Origin: Zhouia amylolytica | GTDB lineage: Bacteria; Bacteroidota; Bacteroidia; Flavobacteriales; Flavobacteriaceae | DNA length: 64,000 bases | Direction: 5' to 3' | Assembly: GCF_900116365.1 (NCBI RefSeq) | Contig: NZ_FPAG01000007.1 | Location: 248,001 to 312,000 of the forward strand | Shown here: piece by piece, positions 8,370 through 18,073 of the stretch | How the letters are laid out: each line of letters opens with the position of its first letter | How positions within the stretch are numbered: position 1 is the stretch's first letter | Translations under genes and position numbers: made by a program | The notes under the pieces: generated by a model | Database searches by the model: none | What the model saw: the letters and a program-made list of their open reading frames with translations, nothing else | What the model was told of the DNA's origin: nothing

Positions 8370-8758
8370 AATTTATTTTTTCCATAAGTTACTAACTTTA
8401 AACATAAAGTAAGTATTTAATGTTAAAAAATTAGCATTTCTTTAAGAAGTTAATTTTTATCTCTTTAGAGAGATAATACGAACAGTAATATGAAGAAGAT
8501 TTTCAGAATAATTTCAATCACCTTTGAGACAGATAGGAACCGGGTTAACTAAATAAAAAGGGAAATCGGGTGTTTGGGCCATTTGTACATGTTTATAACA
8601 CCCGATTTATATATTAGCACCAAACTTCTTGTGGGGCTCGTGCTATTAATCAACTTTAAATTACAACTTATAGTTAAGGTGTTGAAAATGAATCGTTAAA
8701 CGGTTAACATATTACGGTTATCAACAGGTTATTAACAATTTTCACCTTAGGAACACCG
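8370..8758. other. Intergenic region without a gene
   Basis: 389 bp, AT-rich. Apart from the hairpin at 8563-8608 I see no open frame with protein-like composition, no tRNA and no strict TAnnTTTG box for the downstream iron-sulfur gene. Confidence 0.6.
8563..8608 (-). terminator. Hairpin terminator downstream of the T9SS-sorted protein
   Basis: A 12-bp perfect stem (8563-8574 with 8597-8608) with a 22-nt loop. On the minus strand it is followed by a pyrimidine-rich CCCTTTTTATTT tract. It lies about 150 bp past the stop of the upstream gene. Confidence 0.55.
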
Positions 8759-10225
8759 CTAACGAAGTAAGGTGAAATGACCGTTTTTTGTAGTGCCATC
8801 TTCAAAGTTAACTAAAAACCAGTAATCTGCAGAAGGCAAAGGATTCCCATTAAAAGTACCGTCCCATCCTATCGAATGATTATCAAAGGTATCGATTGGC
8901 CTTCCATAACGATCAAAAACCTTAATGGTATAATCTATATTTGAAATATCAAACAAACTCCAGTAATCGTTTATACCATCTCCATTGGGTGTAAAAAACT
9001 TTGGTCCGCCAAGCAAAACCACCTCTTTATGAAAAAAACCACAACCCTCGATTTCTCTGATATAAACCGTATACTTACCTCCTGATAAATTAGTAAATGA
9101 ATTAGACGATTGGTAATTGATATTATCAAGAGAATAATGGTAGTTGGTCCTGTTCGGAATCTGAACATGAATGCTATTATTGCCGGATAAATCAGTAATC
9201 GCTAAGGAAACATTGGGTTGGTTATTGGTATCGATTAAACGAACTTCTACTGTTGCCGTATCCATACCACAGGAGCCATTGGAAATGGTATAGGTATAGA
9301 CTCCCTCCTGATCTGTTAACGGATCAAACCAGCCTGAACCACCTGATAAGGCTGGCGACCAGCTACCTCCGGCGTCCGGACCATCACCCAAAAAAGCATA
9401 TAAATCGACAGGACCATTATTAACGCACAAGTCTGCTACAGCATCTGAACCGGCAAAAGGAGATTGATCTATCGAGACAGTTACGCTTGCACTCGAATAA
9501 CCACAATAATCATTTCCAACCGTATAACTATATACCCCCGGGGCATCTCTTTGAGGATCAAAATATCCACTTCCATTTCTTAAAGGCGGAGACCATGTAC
9601 CTCCTAAATCGGGGCTTCCTTCCAGGGCATCAAATAAATTAAACGGACTGCTACCTTCACATATAGATAATGAAGTACTGATTCCGGAATTTGCGGTGTC
9701 GATCACCTCCACATATACTTCTGAAACCGTAGTGCCACAGGCACCACTTGCAATATATGAGTAAATCCCGGGTTCATCGACACTTGGATTGAACACACTT
9801 GTTCCGCTTGATAATTCAGGTACCCAGGTACCTTGATTCGATGTGTCATTAGTAAAACCGATAAGATCGACCGGACCCGCATTGCTGCATAAAGTAGTTG
9901 AGGTAGTCGTCGCTGCTATTGGATCAACAACACTTACTTCAACTTCTACTTCATATAGGGTTACATAGTTGGTTGTTACAGTGTACAAATAGGTTCCTTC
10001 ATTATCCACAGCCGGGTTGAATATTCCCTGGCCTCCCGACAAGCTTGGTGACCAGACACCACCAGCTACGGCATCAGCATTTAGCATCGTAAATAAATCG
10101 ACTGAAGATTCATTTGAACATATTTCCAAAGACACAACAGCAGTACTTCCGGACGAAGTTTGGGAATAGCAAAATAAAGCAGGCATTAACAAGAATGCAC
10201 ACCTTAGCATTTTGAATAGATTCAT
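8759..10225 (-). CDS. Secreted repeat protein with T9SS type B (gliding-motility) C-terminal sorting domain
   Basis: 488 residues. A signal peptide ends near FCYSQ (about 21). Four repeats of about 77 residues follow, starting at Cys36, Cys113, Cys189 and Cys267. Each has the pattern C...PVDL....L....GG.WSP.L..G.G.F.P..D..G.Y.Y, and repeats 2-4 hold a second Cys (ACGTT, YCGYS, SCGMD) that could form a disulfide. Residues about 340-400 form a spacer domain. The C-terminus (KFFTPNGDGINDYW...VFDRYGR...GWDGTFNG.PLPSADYW) is the gliding-motility-associated sorting domain recognised by the type IX secretion system. Probably a surface or secreted adhesin-like protein. Monocistronic. Confidence 0.93.
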   Translation of the reverse strand: MNLFKMLRCAFLLMPALFCYSQTSSGSTAVVSLEICSNESSVDLFTMLNADAVAGGVWSPSLSGGQGIFNPAVDNEGTYLYTVTTNYVTLYEVEVEVSVVDPIAATTTSTTLCSNAGPVDLIGFTNDTSNQGTWVPELSSGTSVFNPSVDEPGIYSYIASGACGTTVSEVYVEVIDTANSGISTSLSICEGSSPFNLFDALEGSPDLGGTWSPPLRNGSGYFDPQRDAPGVYSYTVGNDYCGYSSASVTVSIDQSPFAGSDAVADLCVNNGPVDLYAFLGDGPDAGGSWSPALSGGSGWFDPLTDQEGVYTYTISNGSCGMDTATVEVRLIDTNNQPNVSLAITDLSGNNSIHVQIPNRTNYHYSLDNINYQSSNSFTNLSGGKYTVYIREIEGCGFFHKEVVLLGGPKFFTPNGDGINDYWSLFDISNIDYTIKVFDRYGRPIDTFDNHSIGWDGTFNGNPLPSADYWFLVNFEDGTTKNGHFTLLR

Positions 10226-10371
10226 AGGGTAAGTTTGGGTGGTTGTTATATGAATAAAAGGTATTCAATATAATTTGTTTTGATTTGGGACTTAAATATA
10301 GTTAAAATTTAATTTTAACAAAAAATCAACTACCCAAACTTATCCTGAATTCATGAATGCATTAATGATTT

Positions 10372-12045
10372 TTAAGACAATCCACCGATCGTTCCATATT
10401 CATCAATATGCATTCCTTCGGAGGCTGGTGTTTCTGGAAGCCCTGGCATGCGCATCATGCTTCCGAGGATCGGGATTATAAACTGCGCTCCGGCAGCTAT
10501 TTCTATATCCCTAACCGTTATATTAAATCCTTCTGGCCTTCCGATTAGCTTAGGATTATCTGAAAATGAAGTTTGTGTTTTGGCCATACAAACCGCAAAG
10601 TTTTCAAATCCTAACTCCTTAATCTTCTTCAATTTTTGTTTAGCCTGTGGACTATAATCCACACCAATTGCTCCATATATTTCACGAGCAATGGTGGATA
10701 CCTTATTCTCTATAGGATCACTCCACTGATACAATGGGGTATATTCTTCCTGATTTTCATCGACAATGTCTGCAACCGTCTTCGCTAACTCTATATTCCC
10801 TTCTCCTCCCATTTGCCAGCTTTTAGAGACGATAGCTTCGATTTGGAGGCTTTTACATTTTTGTATAATGAATTCTTGTTCTTCCATGGTATCTGACACA
10901 AAACTATTTATGGCCACTACCGGTGTCAGGTTGAATTTTTTAATATTCTCTATGTGTTTCTCCAAATTACAAAAGCCTTTCTTAACTGCTTCCAGATTCG
11001 GTGTATTGTAATCTTCTTTTGCAACGCCACCATGATGTTTTAAAGCTCTGATAGTCGCTACGAGTACCACAGCTTTAGGGTTTAATTCGGCATAAGCGGC
11101 TTTGATATTCAAAAACTTTTCAGCTCCTAAATCCGCGCCGAAACCTGCCTCAGTAATCACATAATCAGAAAGTGACATAGCCATTTTTGTGGCAATAATC
11201 GAATTGGTGCCCTGAGCAATATTCGCAAATGGCCCCCCGTGAATAATCGCAGGATTTTTCTCCAGTGTCTGAACCAAATTCGGCTTTATGGCATCTTTTA
11301 AAAGGATGGCCATAGCATCCTGAGCCTTTAAGTCTCTTGCGAAGATTGGCTTTTTATCATAGGTATACCCTATGAATATGTTCCCCAGGCGTTCTTTTAA
11401 ATCGTCAAAATCTTTAGCCATACACAAAATGGCCATAACTTCAGAAGCTGGAGTTATATTAAATCCTTCTTCCCGTGGGATACCATTAGCGGTACCACCA
11501 AGTCCGATAATTATATTTCTAAGGGCTCTGTCATTCATGTCAATTACCCTTTTCCAGACAATGGTTCTCGGATCGATATTTAAGTTCTTTGTTTTACTTT
11601 GCAAGTTATTATCGATAAGTGCCGATAATAAGTTATTTGCTTTTTCGATGGCGTTAAAATCTCCTGTAAAATGGAGGTTAATATCTTCCATAGGAACCAC
11701 CTGTGAACAGCCTCCTCCTGCAGCCCCTCCTTTGATGCCAAAAACAGGTCCTAAAGAAGGTTCACGAAGCACCACGGTTGATTGCTTTCCTATAAAATTC
11801 ATCCCTTCTGACAGGCCTATTGAAACCGTAGTTTTTCCTTCACCTGCCGGAGTCGGAGTAATCGCGGTAACCAGAATCAGGTTACTATTCTCAATTTTAT
11901 CTTCATCGATTAATTCAAGCGGAAGTTTTGCTTTGTAATTACCATACATCTCAAGATCCTTATCATCTAGATATAGTTTATGAGCTATGTTTTTAATGTG
12001 GGTCATCGGATTTGAATGGGCAATTTCTATATCGGAAAGAAACAT
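10372..12045 (-). CDS. fhs: Formate-tetrahydrofolate ligase
   Basis: 557 residues, the normal length. The ATP-binding loop TPAGEGKTTVSIGL (about 65-78), the folate/formate region LREPSLGPVFGIKGGAAGGG and the conserved DGxxAT-type C-terminal part (GRPEGFNITVRDIEIAAGAQFIIPI) are all in place. It charges tetrahydrofolate with formate using ATP, feeding 10-formyl-THF to purine and one-carbon metabolism. It stands alone, with its own -7 box 24 bp upstream. No folD lies alongside. Confidence 0.97.
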   Translation of the reverse strand: MFLSDIEIAHSNPMTHIKNIAHKLYLDDKDLEMYGNYKAKLPLELIDEDKIENSNLILVTAITPTPAGEGKTTVSIGLSEGMNFIGKQSTVVLREPSLGPVFGIKGGAAGGGCSQVVPMEDINLHFTGDFNAIEKANNLLSALIDNNLQSKTKNLNIDPRTIVWKRVIDMNDRALRNIIIGLGGTANGIPREEGFNITPASEVMAILCMAKDFDDLKERLGNIFIGYTYDKKPIFARDLKAQDAMAILLKDAIKPNLVQTLEKNPAIIHGGPFANIAQGTNSIIATKMAMSLSDYVITEAGFGADLGAEKFLNIKAAYAELNPKAVVLVATIRALKHHGGVAKEDYNTPNLEAVKKGFCNLEKHIENIKKFNLTPVVAINSFVSDTMEEQEFIIQKCKSLQIEAIVSKSWQMGGEGNIELAKTVADIVDENQEEYTPLYQWSDPIENKVSTIAREIYGAIGVDYSPQAKQKLKKIKELGFENFAVCMAKTQTSFSDNPKLIGRPEGFNITVRDIEIAAGAQFIIPILGSMMRMPGLPETPASEGMHIDEYGTIGGLS

Positions 12046-12068
12046 AGTTATATAATTTATATTTTACC

Positions 12069-12076
12069 CAAAAATA
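12069..12076 (-). promoter_or_regulatory. Promoter -7 box for fhs
   Basis: The minus strand reads TATTTTTG. A TTTG lies 14 nt further upstream (12091-12094), shorter than the usual spacing, so only the -7 box is well supported. Confidence 0.45.
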
Positions 12077-12121
12077 CGTCCTATTCCATTCAAAGATCAT
12101 GATAATTATCAGTCATAAAAA

Positions 12122-12147
12122 AAGCCGATCAATGAATTGATCGGCTT
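12122..12147 (-). terminator. Terminator after the FKBP gene
   Basis: An 11-bp perfect stem (12122-12132 with 12137-12147) with loop TGAA; on the minus strand a run of seven T follows. It lies 23 bp beyond the FKBP stop. Confidence 0.85.
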
Positions 12148-12169
12148 CCTTATAGGTTTGCTATTTAGC

Positions 12170-12598
12170 TTATTTAATTTCAATCAATTCTAAATCGAAA
12201 ACTAAATCTTGTCCAGCAAGTGGGTGGTTAGCATCAATTACAATATGATCCTCTTTCACCTCAGCAATACGAAGTTGTTGCTCAGCTCCATCAGGGCTTT
12301 TCGCAACTAATCCCATACCTACTTCTGGTTTTATGTCTTGTGGTAATTCTTCATTTTTAACAACTTGAAAAAGCTCTTCTCTTACTTCTCCGTAAGCTTC
12401 TTCCTTAGGAATAGTAATGGTTTTCTTTTCGTTAACTTCCATTCCAACTAATCCCTTTTCAAAACCAGGAATTAACATTCCATCACCAAGTTTTACTTCT
12501 AAAGGACCTCTGGCTGCAGAGCTATCAAAAACTTCTCCGTTAGATAATTTTCCTGTGTAATGTACGCTTACGGTATCGTTTGCTTTTACTTTACTCAT
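12170..12598 (-). CDS. FKBP-type peptidyl-prolyl isomerase, SlyD-like
   Basis: 142 residues. The FKBP half is split (residues 1-70 with VSVHYTGKLSNGEVFDSS and GDGMLIPGFEKGLVGM, and the C-terminal HPLAGQDLVFDLELIEI) by an inserted flap domain (about 70-120), the arrangement of SlyD. It lacks the His/Cys-rich metal tail of E. coli SlyD. It should act in the cytosol as a prolyl isomerase and chaperone. Single gene with a well-formed promoter and terminator. Confidence 0.93.
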   Translation of the reverse strand: MSKVKANDTVSVHYTGKLSNGEVFDSSAARGPLEVKLGDGMLIPGFEKGLVGMEVNEKKTITIPKEEAYGEVREELFQVVKNEELPQDIKPEVGMGLVAKSPDGAEQQLRIAEVKEDHIVIDANHPLAGQDLVFDLELIEIK

Positions 12599-12637
12599 AA
12601 ATATAATCTTTGTAATTTATAGTATATTAATGTTTTG

Positions 12638-12671
12638 CAAATGTATGGTTTATAAAATGGCTTCTCCCAAA
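12638..12671 (-). promoter_or_regulatory. Promoter of the FKBP gene
   Basis: On the minus strand, TTTG at 12671-12668, a 22-nt spacer, then TACATTTG at 12645-12638. The -7 box is 40 bp before the ATG. Confidence 0.65.
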
Positions 12672-12823
12672 ATATTGGAGAAATCTGAGAATTTGACATA
12701 ACCTTAACAATTAAAGGCTGTATCGGGTTAATTACCAAATACATACCTCCTGTTTTTTCGGTTCCGGACAAAGCAATTGATTATCTTTTGGATTTCCTTA
12801 AATTCGCGCCATAATTCATCGGG

Positions 12824-13396
12824 ATGCAGCATCGACATTTTATTCATTTTAAACCTTTCGGGTATATCAGTCAACTCAATAGCAATGACGACAGACAACT
12901 TCGTAAAAAAAAGTTTATCAATGAATTATTTGATTTCCCAGAAGGTACAATGCCTGTAGGCCGACTTGATGAAAAATCGGAGGGTTTGTTGTTATTAACC
13001 ACCGATGGCAAGTTATGTAATCAAATTAACAGCGGTGGTTATGAAAAAGAATACTATGTGCAGGTGGATGGTGAAATAAACGAAGAAGCTATCGACGAAC
13101 TTAAGACAGGTGTTTTAATTGGTATCAATGGTAAGAAATACAAAACTCAACCCTGTAAGGTGCATCGCATTGCGACTCCTGAACTTCCCGAACGTCGAAA
13201 GAAAATAAGAGATCCACGCCATGGGCCAACCAGCTGGATTTCTGTTACTATCACCGAAGGTAAATTTAGACAAGTGCGTAAAATGACCTCTGCTGTTGGT
13301 TTTCCGACACTTCGCCTGGTAAGGTTCAGGGTGGCAACGATAACCTTAGATAATTTACAACCGGGAGCCACTAAGTCCGTTTCGGAGCTGGTATAA
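12824..13396 (+). CDS. Ribosomal large-subunit pseudouridine synthase, RluE/RsuA family
   Basis: 190 residues of the RsuA/RluB/E/F family without an S4 domain, the length of E. coli RluE. The catalytic motif GRLDEKSEGLLLLT contains the nucleophilic Asp49. The C-terminal block GKFRQVRKM..AVGFPTLRLVR is the family signature. It isomerises a uridine of 23S rRNA; the exact position is inferred only from the RluE resemblance. It ends 23 bp from the convergent ABC permease gene. Confidence 0.9.
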   Translation: MQHRHFIHFKPFGYISQLNSNDDRQLRKKKFINELFDFPEGTMPVGRLDEKSEGLLLLTTDGKLCNQINSGGYEKEYYVQVDGEINEEAIDELKTGVLIGINGKKYKTQPCKVHRIATPELPERRKKIRDPRHGPTSWISVTITEGKFRQVRKMTSAVGFPTLRLVRFRVATITLDNLQPGATKSVSELV

Positions 13397-13419
13397 ACGC
13401 CCCCGGTTAATTATAAGGG

Positions 13420-16400
13420 TTACTTGATGTTATCGACGCGATTGATGTCTAAACGAGTACCAAATGGATCTACAGCCACATACTGAGGTTTCTTATCTAC
13501 AATAAAATGCAGGACTGTTTTTTCCTTTGCTAAATTTTGATTATCCAGATAAATAATATCTTCATCTGACTGAAGTTCAGAAGGGTGTTTCATAAAAACC
13601 CCCACAGGAACCGGTTCATTGATGGTTATTTTTTTTTCACTCCCGTCTTCTAAGGTTTGATATCGTTTTGCAGCAATACACATGCTCACCTGGTATTTCC
13701 CATTTTCCAATGATTTTATTTCTACTTCTTCTACTTTTAAATCATAAGTGATGATTTTTTTAAACCAATCGTCAATCAAAGCATGATATTTACCTGGAGT
13801 CTCTTTATAAAGTTCGTTGATAAAGGCTATTGAAGTTACAGAAAATGCCGGTGCCGTTCTTTGCTCTTCCAGCAGCCGCTTTAAAACCTTGTTGACTTTG
13901 CTTTCTCCTATTAATTCACTTAAAGCATACAGAACGGTATGAGCCTTGCCATACGAAAGAAAGCGCTCCCCTTCTACCTTGTATAAAGGCGATTCCAGCT
14001 GCTCATGATAGGAACGACCTGAAAAATAAAGCCGGTTGGCATTCTCACTGAGATCCCAAAGTGCTCTTTTTCCATACATTTTCTCCATGACCATAGCTTC
14101 TGTGTACTTGGCAAGTCCTTCTATCAATAAGGCTCCTCCTGCAACAATCTTTGGCGTTAACCCATGTCCCCACCATTGATGCGACACCTCGTGAATCGTC
14201 CTTTTTGCAACCAGGTTGAATTCCTGTTCTTCTCTTACATCCGACAAATACAACCTGTTTTCTACCATACTGATAGTGCCCGGATGAGCATAGCCACCCA
14301 TGGGCCAATGCCCCGGTACCTCTGCAATTCGGAGGTGATTAAAGTCGTAATTCCCAAAATTAGAAATACAATAATCTAAAGCATATCGAGCTGATCTTTG
14401 AATCTCCTTAATGTTAAACTGATGTTGGGGATGAAAATACTGCTCTATCCTTATTCCCTTGTAATGATCAACCAAAGTATCATAACAGGCTGAGAAATAT
14501 CCCGCTGTTGGAACTACTTTATCTTTGGCTTTGTATCTGTAGTACTTTCGATCCTCCTCAGTCCACTTTTCGGTTAAGTCTCCTGAACCAATAGCTATTT
14601 GATCGATACTGGTGGAGATGAGAGTTTCATAAGTCACCTTCCCAAATCCCATCGCTTCATTTATGATATGTTCATCACTAACTACACTGGATTCTAAGGG
14701 TGGTAAGTCCCTTTTTGTACGTTCGTAACTATTTTGTATTTCTAAACTATTCCGATACCCTAAAACCGGACTAAAATCCTTATGCATGATGTAACTTCCA
14801 TTTTCTATAATTCCCGGGTTGATTTCATACCCCTTTTGTTTATAGTTGATTTCATATCGCATTTGAATGGAATCTTTAGGTGCTAATGGCTCGGCGAGTT
14901 GAAACAGATAAACTCCCAGGTCAGGATCCTGTTCTATTAAAGCAGCATTTTCAAAGCTTAAGAATTTCAATGGTTCCTTTTCAGTTACAAAGATCTCTGT
15001 CAATCTTTCTGTTCCTTTATTCTGTAGGATATATTCAGCCTGTACCTTGAACTGCCTTTTATGTGGGTATAAATCTACCTTAGTTTTTATGGACAATGGA
15101 AATAGCTGGGGCAAGGTGTCATATTGCTTGTATAATCGCTCATAGACTTCCCTTTTGTTTATGTAATCGGCCGTACTATGGTAAGATACCTCTATATTGG
15201 TATTATGGTATATGACTGCACCGGAACACAAAAAAGTAACCGACAAACAAATTAGAATTAAATTGCTCTTTTGATTCCAGCCGGATCGCAATATCCGCCA
15301 ACGATAATGAAGCCGTGTAACTTCTCCTCTTTTCCACAATTTATAACCGAAGAACACCAACAAAAATGCAATTGCCAACCAATATAACGCGAGGTGATTA
15401 AACATTTTGGTTTGATCACCGTATCCGTTCATATTTGTATATCCGGGTGTTGGTAAGGCTCCAAAATGAAATAAAGGATGTTCGATACCCAGGAAACCGG
15501 CTACCTGAGTCCCCAGCACAATTATCAACACTCCGGTAAGTGTCATTCCTATATATTTATTATTGAACATCGTATGCATAAATAAAGTGATTGAACTGTA
15601 TATAAACACAGGAATACCCTGATGATAAAGCATCATCAGGTATTGTTTTAATTCAAAGTTGTAATAACCTAAGCTTATTTGAAAACCTAAACATATTAAG
15701 ATCCCGGTAACCATCAGTACCAAAGGCAATGTCACTAAGGTTATAACTTTTGAAAAGTAAAGTGTTCGGTTTTCGACAGGTGTAACGTCTACAATAACAT
15801 GTAAACCATGACTTCGATCTCTCCAATACAATTCACCTCCATAAAAAATAATAAGGATGGTACTAAGAATGGCTAAGGGCTGAGATATCAATCCTATCAG
15901 GAGGTTAGTTGTCGGGTATAAACTATCATTGTACTGCCCCCCCTGATGAACTCTGGAATAGACTTCGGATATTACAATAATGATCCAGCAAATTGAAATA
16001 GCTACAAAAGGAAGACTTTTAAACACTCCATTTAAATCTGCTTTAAGTAGGGAAAGAAAAGCTTGTCGCTGACTTCTTTTGGTCAATTCCGGTATCACGG
16101 GCTGATATGCCTTCATTTCCTTAGACTCAACCGCTATTACCCCTCGCCTTTTTATGGTTTTACTAATATTTCGATAAGAAAAACGCCTGAAGGTAATAAG
16201 CAACAGTAGGAATGCAACTGTGAACCACAGCATTCTGTTCCACATAAAATAACCCGAGAAAGCAATCATTTCCGTGTTTTTTTGAAAAGGCGTCCAATAT
16301 TGCGTCTGCTCAAAAAATGCTGAAATCGCAAAGGGATCAGAAATTGCCGCTATAGCCATACCTTCAGGAGAAGCCGGTACAGCCTGTGCCATTAAAGGAG

Positions 16401-16977
16401 AATTTAAGTAAATGGAACTAATAAAATACAAGGTATAGACACCTACAGCACTCACATAGATGGCAATGTTATTTTTGGCGAAAAGTCCGACGGAAAAGAT
16501 GATAGCCGAACCGATAAATATATTAGGCATAATGATACAACAAATGGCCCATGCGTAGTGTGAAAAATCAAATGAGCTTATTCGTCCGGGATCAATGCCT
16601 GGTAAAAAGGTACTGATGAGGAAACCAATTAAAAACATAGAAAAAGTCAGTACACTGCTAAGGTATACCCCTAAAAACCTGACAACAAAAAAGCGAAGCT
16701 TTTTTAAAGGGGTTGAATACACTAATGGAGCCATATTAAATTGCTTGTCGCGAAGAATACCACTGACTGTAAAAAACATGATAATGAATACACTCCCTAA
16801 AGTAAATAATGATGTTATGTGGGCTATAGCGTAAGCGGAATTATAAAATAGTTCGCCTCTTGTAGCGCCTTGCTTTCCCATTAAAATACCAAATCCAAGA
16901 AAAAGTATGGAAAGCCATAGAAATGCACGCTGTCTTAACTGATAATAAGCTTCAAACAGAATTAGATGTCTAAACAT
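13420..16977 (-). CDS. ABC-2 type permease fused to an M1-family aminopeptidase domain
   Basis: 1185 residues. Residues 1-580 hold two sets of about six transmembrane helices, the ABC-2 permease layout, ending near VTFLCSGAVIYHN. The remainder is an extracytoplasmic M1 metallopeptidase-like domain. The zinc site is H929-E930-V-S-H933 with the second Glu at E953 (ALLIEGLAKYTE). The adjacent QWWGH and the GGYAHPG loop are typical of this fused family. The catalytic residues look intact, so the domain may cleave peptides. It lies 10 bp downstream of the ATPase gene and was probably made with it. Substrate unknown; related fusions are annotated only as ABC transporter/M1 aminopeptidase. Confidence 0.9.
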   Translation of the reverse strand: MFRHLILFEAYYQLRQRAFLWLSILFLGFGILMGKQGATRGELFYNSAYAIAHITSLFTLGSVFIIMFFTVSGILRDKQFNMAPLVYSTPLKKLRFFVVRFLGVYLSSVLTFSMFLIGFLISTFLPGIDPGRISSFDFSHYAWAICCIIMPNIFIGSAIIFSVGLFAKNNIAIYVSAVGVYTLYFISSIYLNSPLMAQAVPASPEGMAIAAISDPFAISAFFEQTQYWTPFQKNTEMIAFSGYFMWNRMLWFTVAFLLLLITFRRFSYRNISKTIKRRGVIAVESKEMKAYQPVIPELTKRSQRQAFLSLLKADLNGVFKSLPFVAISICWIIIVISEVYSRVHQGGQYNDSLYPTTNLLIGLISQPLAILSTILIIFYGGELYWRDRSHGLHVIVDVTPVENRTLYFSKVITLVTLPLVLMVTGILICLGFQISLGYYNFELKQYLMMLYHQGIPVFIYSSITLFMHTMFNNKYIGMTLTGVLIIVLGTQVAGFLGIEHPLFHFGALPTPGYTNMNGYGDQTKMFNHLALYWLAIAFLLVFFGYKLWKRGEVTRLHYRWRILRSGWNQKSNLILICLSVTFLCSGAVIYHNTNIEVSYHSTADYINKREVYERLYKQYDTLPQLFPLSIKTKVDLYPHKRQFKVQAEYILQNKGTERLTEIFVTEKEPLKFLSFENAALIEQDPDLGVYLFQLAEPLAPKDSIQMRYEINYKQKGYEINPGIIENGSYIMHKDFSPVLGYRNSLEIQNSYERTKRDLPPLESSVVSDEHIINEAMGFGKVTYETLISTSIDQIAIGSGDLTEKWTEEDRKYYRYKAKDKVVPTAGYFSACYDTLVDHYKGIRIEQYFHPQHQFNIKEIQRSARYALDYCISNFGNYDFNHLRIAEVPGHWPMGGYAHPGTISMVENRLYLSDVREEQEFNLVAKRTIHEVSHQWWGHGLTPKIVAGGALLIEGLAKYTEAMVMEKMYGKRALWDLSENANRLYFSGRSYHEQLESPLYKVEGERFLSYGKAHTVLYALSELIGESKVNKVLKRLLEEQRTAPAFSVTSIAFINELYKETPGKYHALIDDWFKKIITYDLKVEEVEIKSLENGKYQVSMCIAAKRYQTLEDGSEKKITINEPVPVGVFMKHPSELQSDEDIIYLDNQNLAKEKTVLHFIVDKKPQYVAVDPFGTRLDINRVDNIK

Positions 16978-16987
16978 AGATATCGAA

Positions 16988-17866
16988 TTAAATTGATTGA
17001 TTAATTAATGAAGAGAAATACAAATCTTCCAGGTTCGCTTCCACCGGCTCAAAATCGAAGCCCGGGTGTGGGTCTGAAACGACTCGAATCTGGGTTTCTC
17101 CGGAGATTAAACGTGCTGAAATAACATCGAAATTTCGATGGTAGGTATCCAAATCATTTTTTGTGATGATTTTAGACCAAATCTTGCCCTGCAGTTTCTT
17201 GACCAGTTCTTTGGGGTTTCCCTGCTCTATAATTTGTCCTTTAGACAAAATAGCCATGCTTTTGCATAGATCGCGTATGTCTTCTACAATATGAGTAGAC
17301 AAAATAACCACTACGTTCTCTCCTATTTCACTTAACAAATTCAGAAAGCGATTACGCTCTGCCGGATCCAATCCTGCGGTAGGCTCATCCACAATAATCA
17401 ATTGTGGGTTTCCTAATAAGGCCTGGGCAATTCCGAATCTTTGTTTCATTCCTCCTGAAAAGGTGTATACTGATTTTTTACGATGATCGTATAGGTTGGT
17501 CTGTTGCAGTAAAGCTTCGATTTGGTTCCGTCTCACTTTCTTGCCGGTGATACCCTTTAATACCGCGAGATGATCTAATAGTTTTTCTGCAGATACTTTA
17601 GGGTATACTCCAAACTCCTGAGGCAGATATCCTAGTTGCTTTCTTATTTGCTGTGGGTTTTGCAGAATATCGACCTCGTTAAAAAGTATTGATCCGGATG
17701 AGGGTTCCTGAAGGGAAGCAATGGTACGCATTAAAGACGATTTACCTGCTCCATTGGCTCCCAACAATCCAAACATTCCATTGGTGATATCTAAGGAAAC
17801 CCCACTTAAAGCTTTGGTTCCATTTGAATATGTTTTTGTTAAATTTCTTATTTTTAAGGTGTTCAT
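16988..17866 (-). CDS. ABC transporter ATP-binding protein
   Basis: 292 residues. Walker A GANGAGKSS (about 35-43), Q-loop YLPQEFGVYP, signature FSGGMKQRFGIAQALL, Walker B LIIVDEPTAGLD and H-loop LSTHIVEDI are all present. The C-terminal 70 residues are an accessory domain common in ABC-2 exporters. It energises the permease-peptidase fusion encoded 10 bp downstream. Divergent, 207 bp away, is a LytS/LytTR pair, a frequent arrangement when the pair regulates an exporter. Confidence 0.95.
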   Translation of the reverse strand: MNTLKIRNLTKTYSNGTKALSGVSLDITNGMFGLLGANGAGKSSLMRTIASLQEPSSGSILFNEVDILQNPQQIRKQLGYLPQEFGVYPKVSAEKLLDHLAVLKGITGKKVRRNQIEALLQQTNLYDHRKKSVYTFSGGMKQRFGIAQALLGNPQLIIVDEPTAGLDPAERNRFLNLLSEIGENVVVILSTHIVEDIRDLCKSMAILSKGQIIEQGNPKELVKKLQGKIWSKIITKNDLDTYHRNFDVISARLISGETQIRVVSDPHPGFDFEPVEANLEDLYFSSLINQSI

Positions 17867-18061
17867 ATCATAAATGTTAAATATGGAATACGAACTTATA
17901 GTACCTTAAAAATTTATCCCATTTTTTATGATATACACTATTCAAAAGGCCATGCATCAGTTGCTATTGGAGTCCAAATGAATTCATATTAAATAAGGAT
18001 CGGTTGGATTAAAAAAATATCCTGTTCATCAAAATTTTTATTCTATGTGTCTCTGGTGACT

Positions 18062-18069
18062 TATTTTTG
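18062..18069 (+). promoter_or_regulatory. Possible -7 box before the histidine kinase gene
   Basis: TATTTTTG matches TAnnTTTG but lies only 4 bp before the ATG, so a transcript from it would be nearly leaderless. Weak. Confidence 0.25.
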
Positions 18070-18073
18070 ACCT

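Noticed and set aside
11372-11938. 188-codon plus-strand frame within fhs
   Set aside because: It lies fully antisense to a complete formate-tetrahydrofolate ligase and has no family-like motif.
12777-12959. 60-codon frame overlapping the rluE-like start
   Set aside because: Other frame over the real start; no domain.
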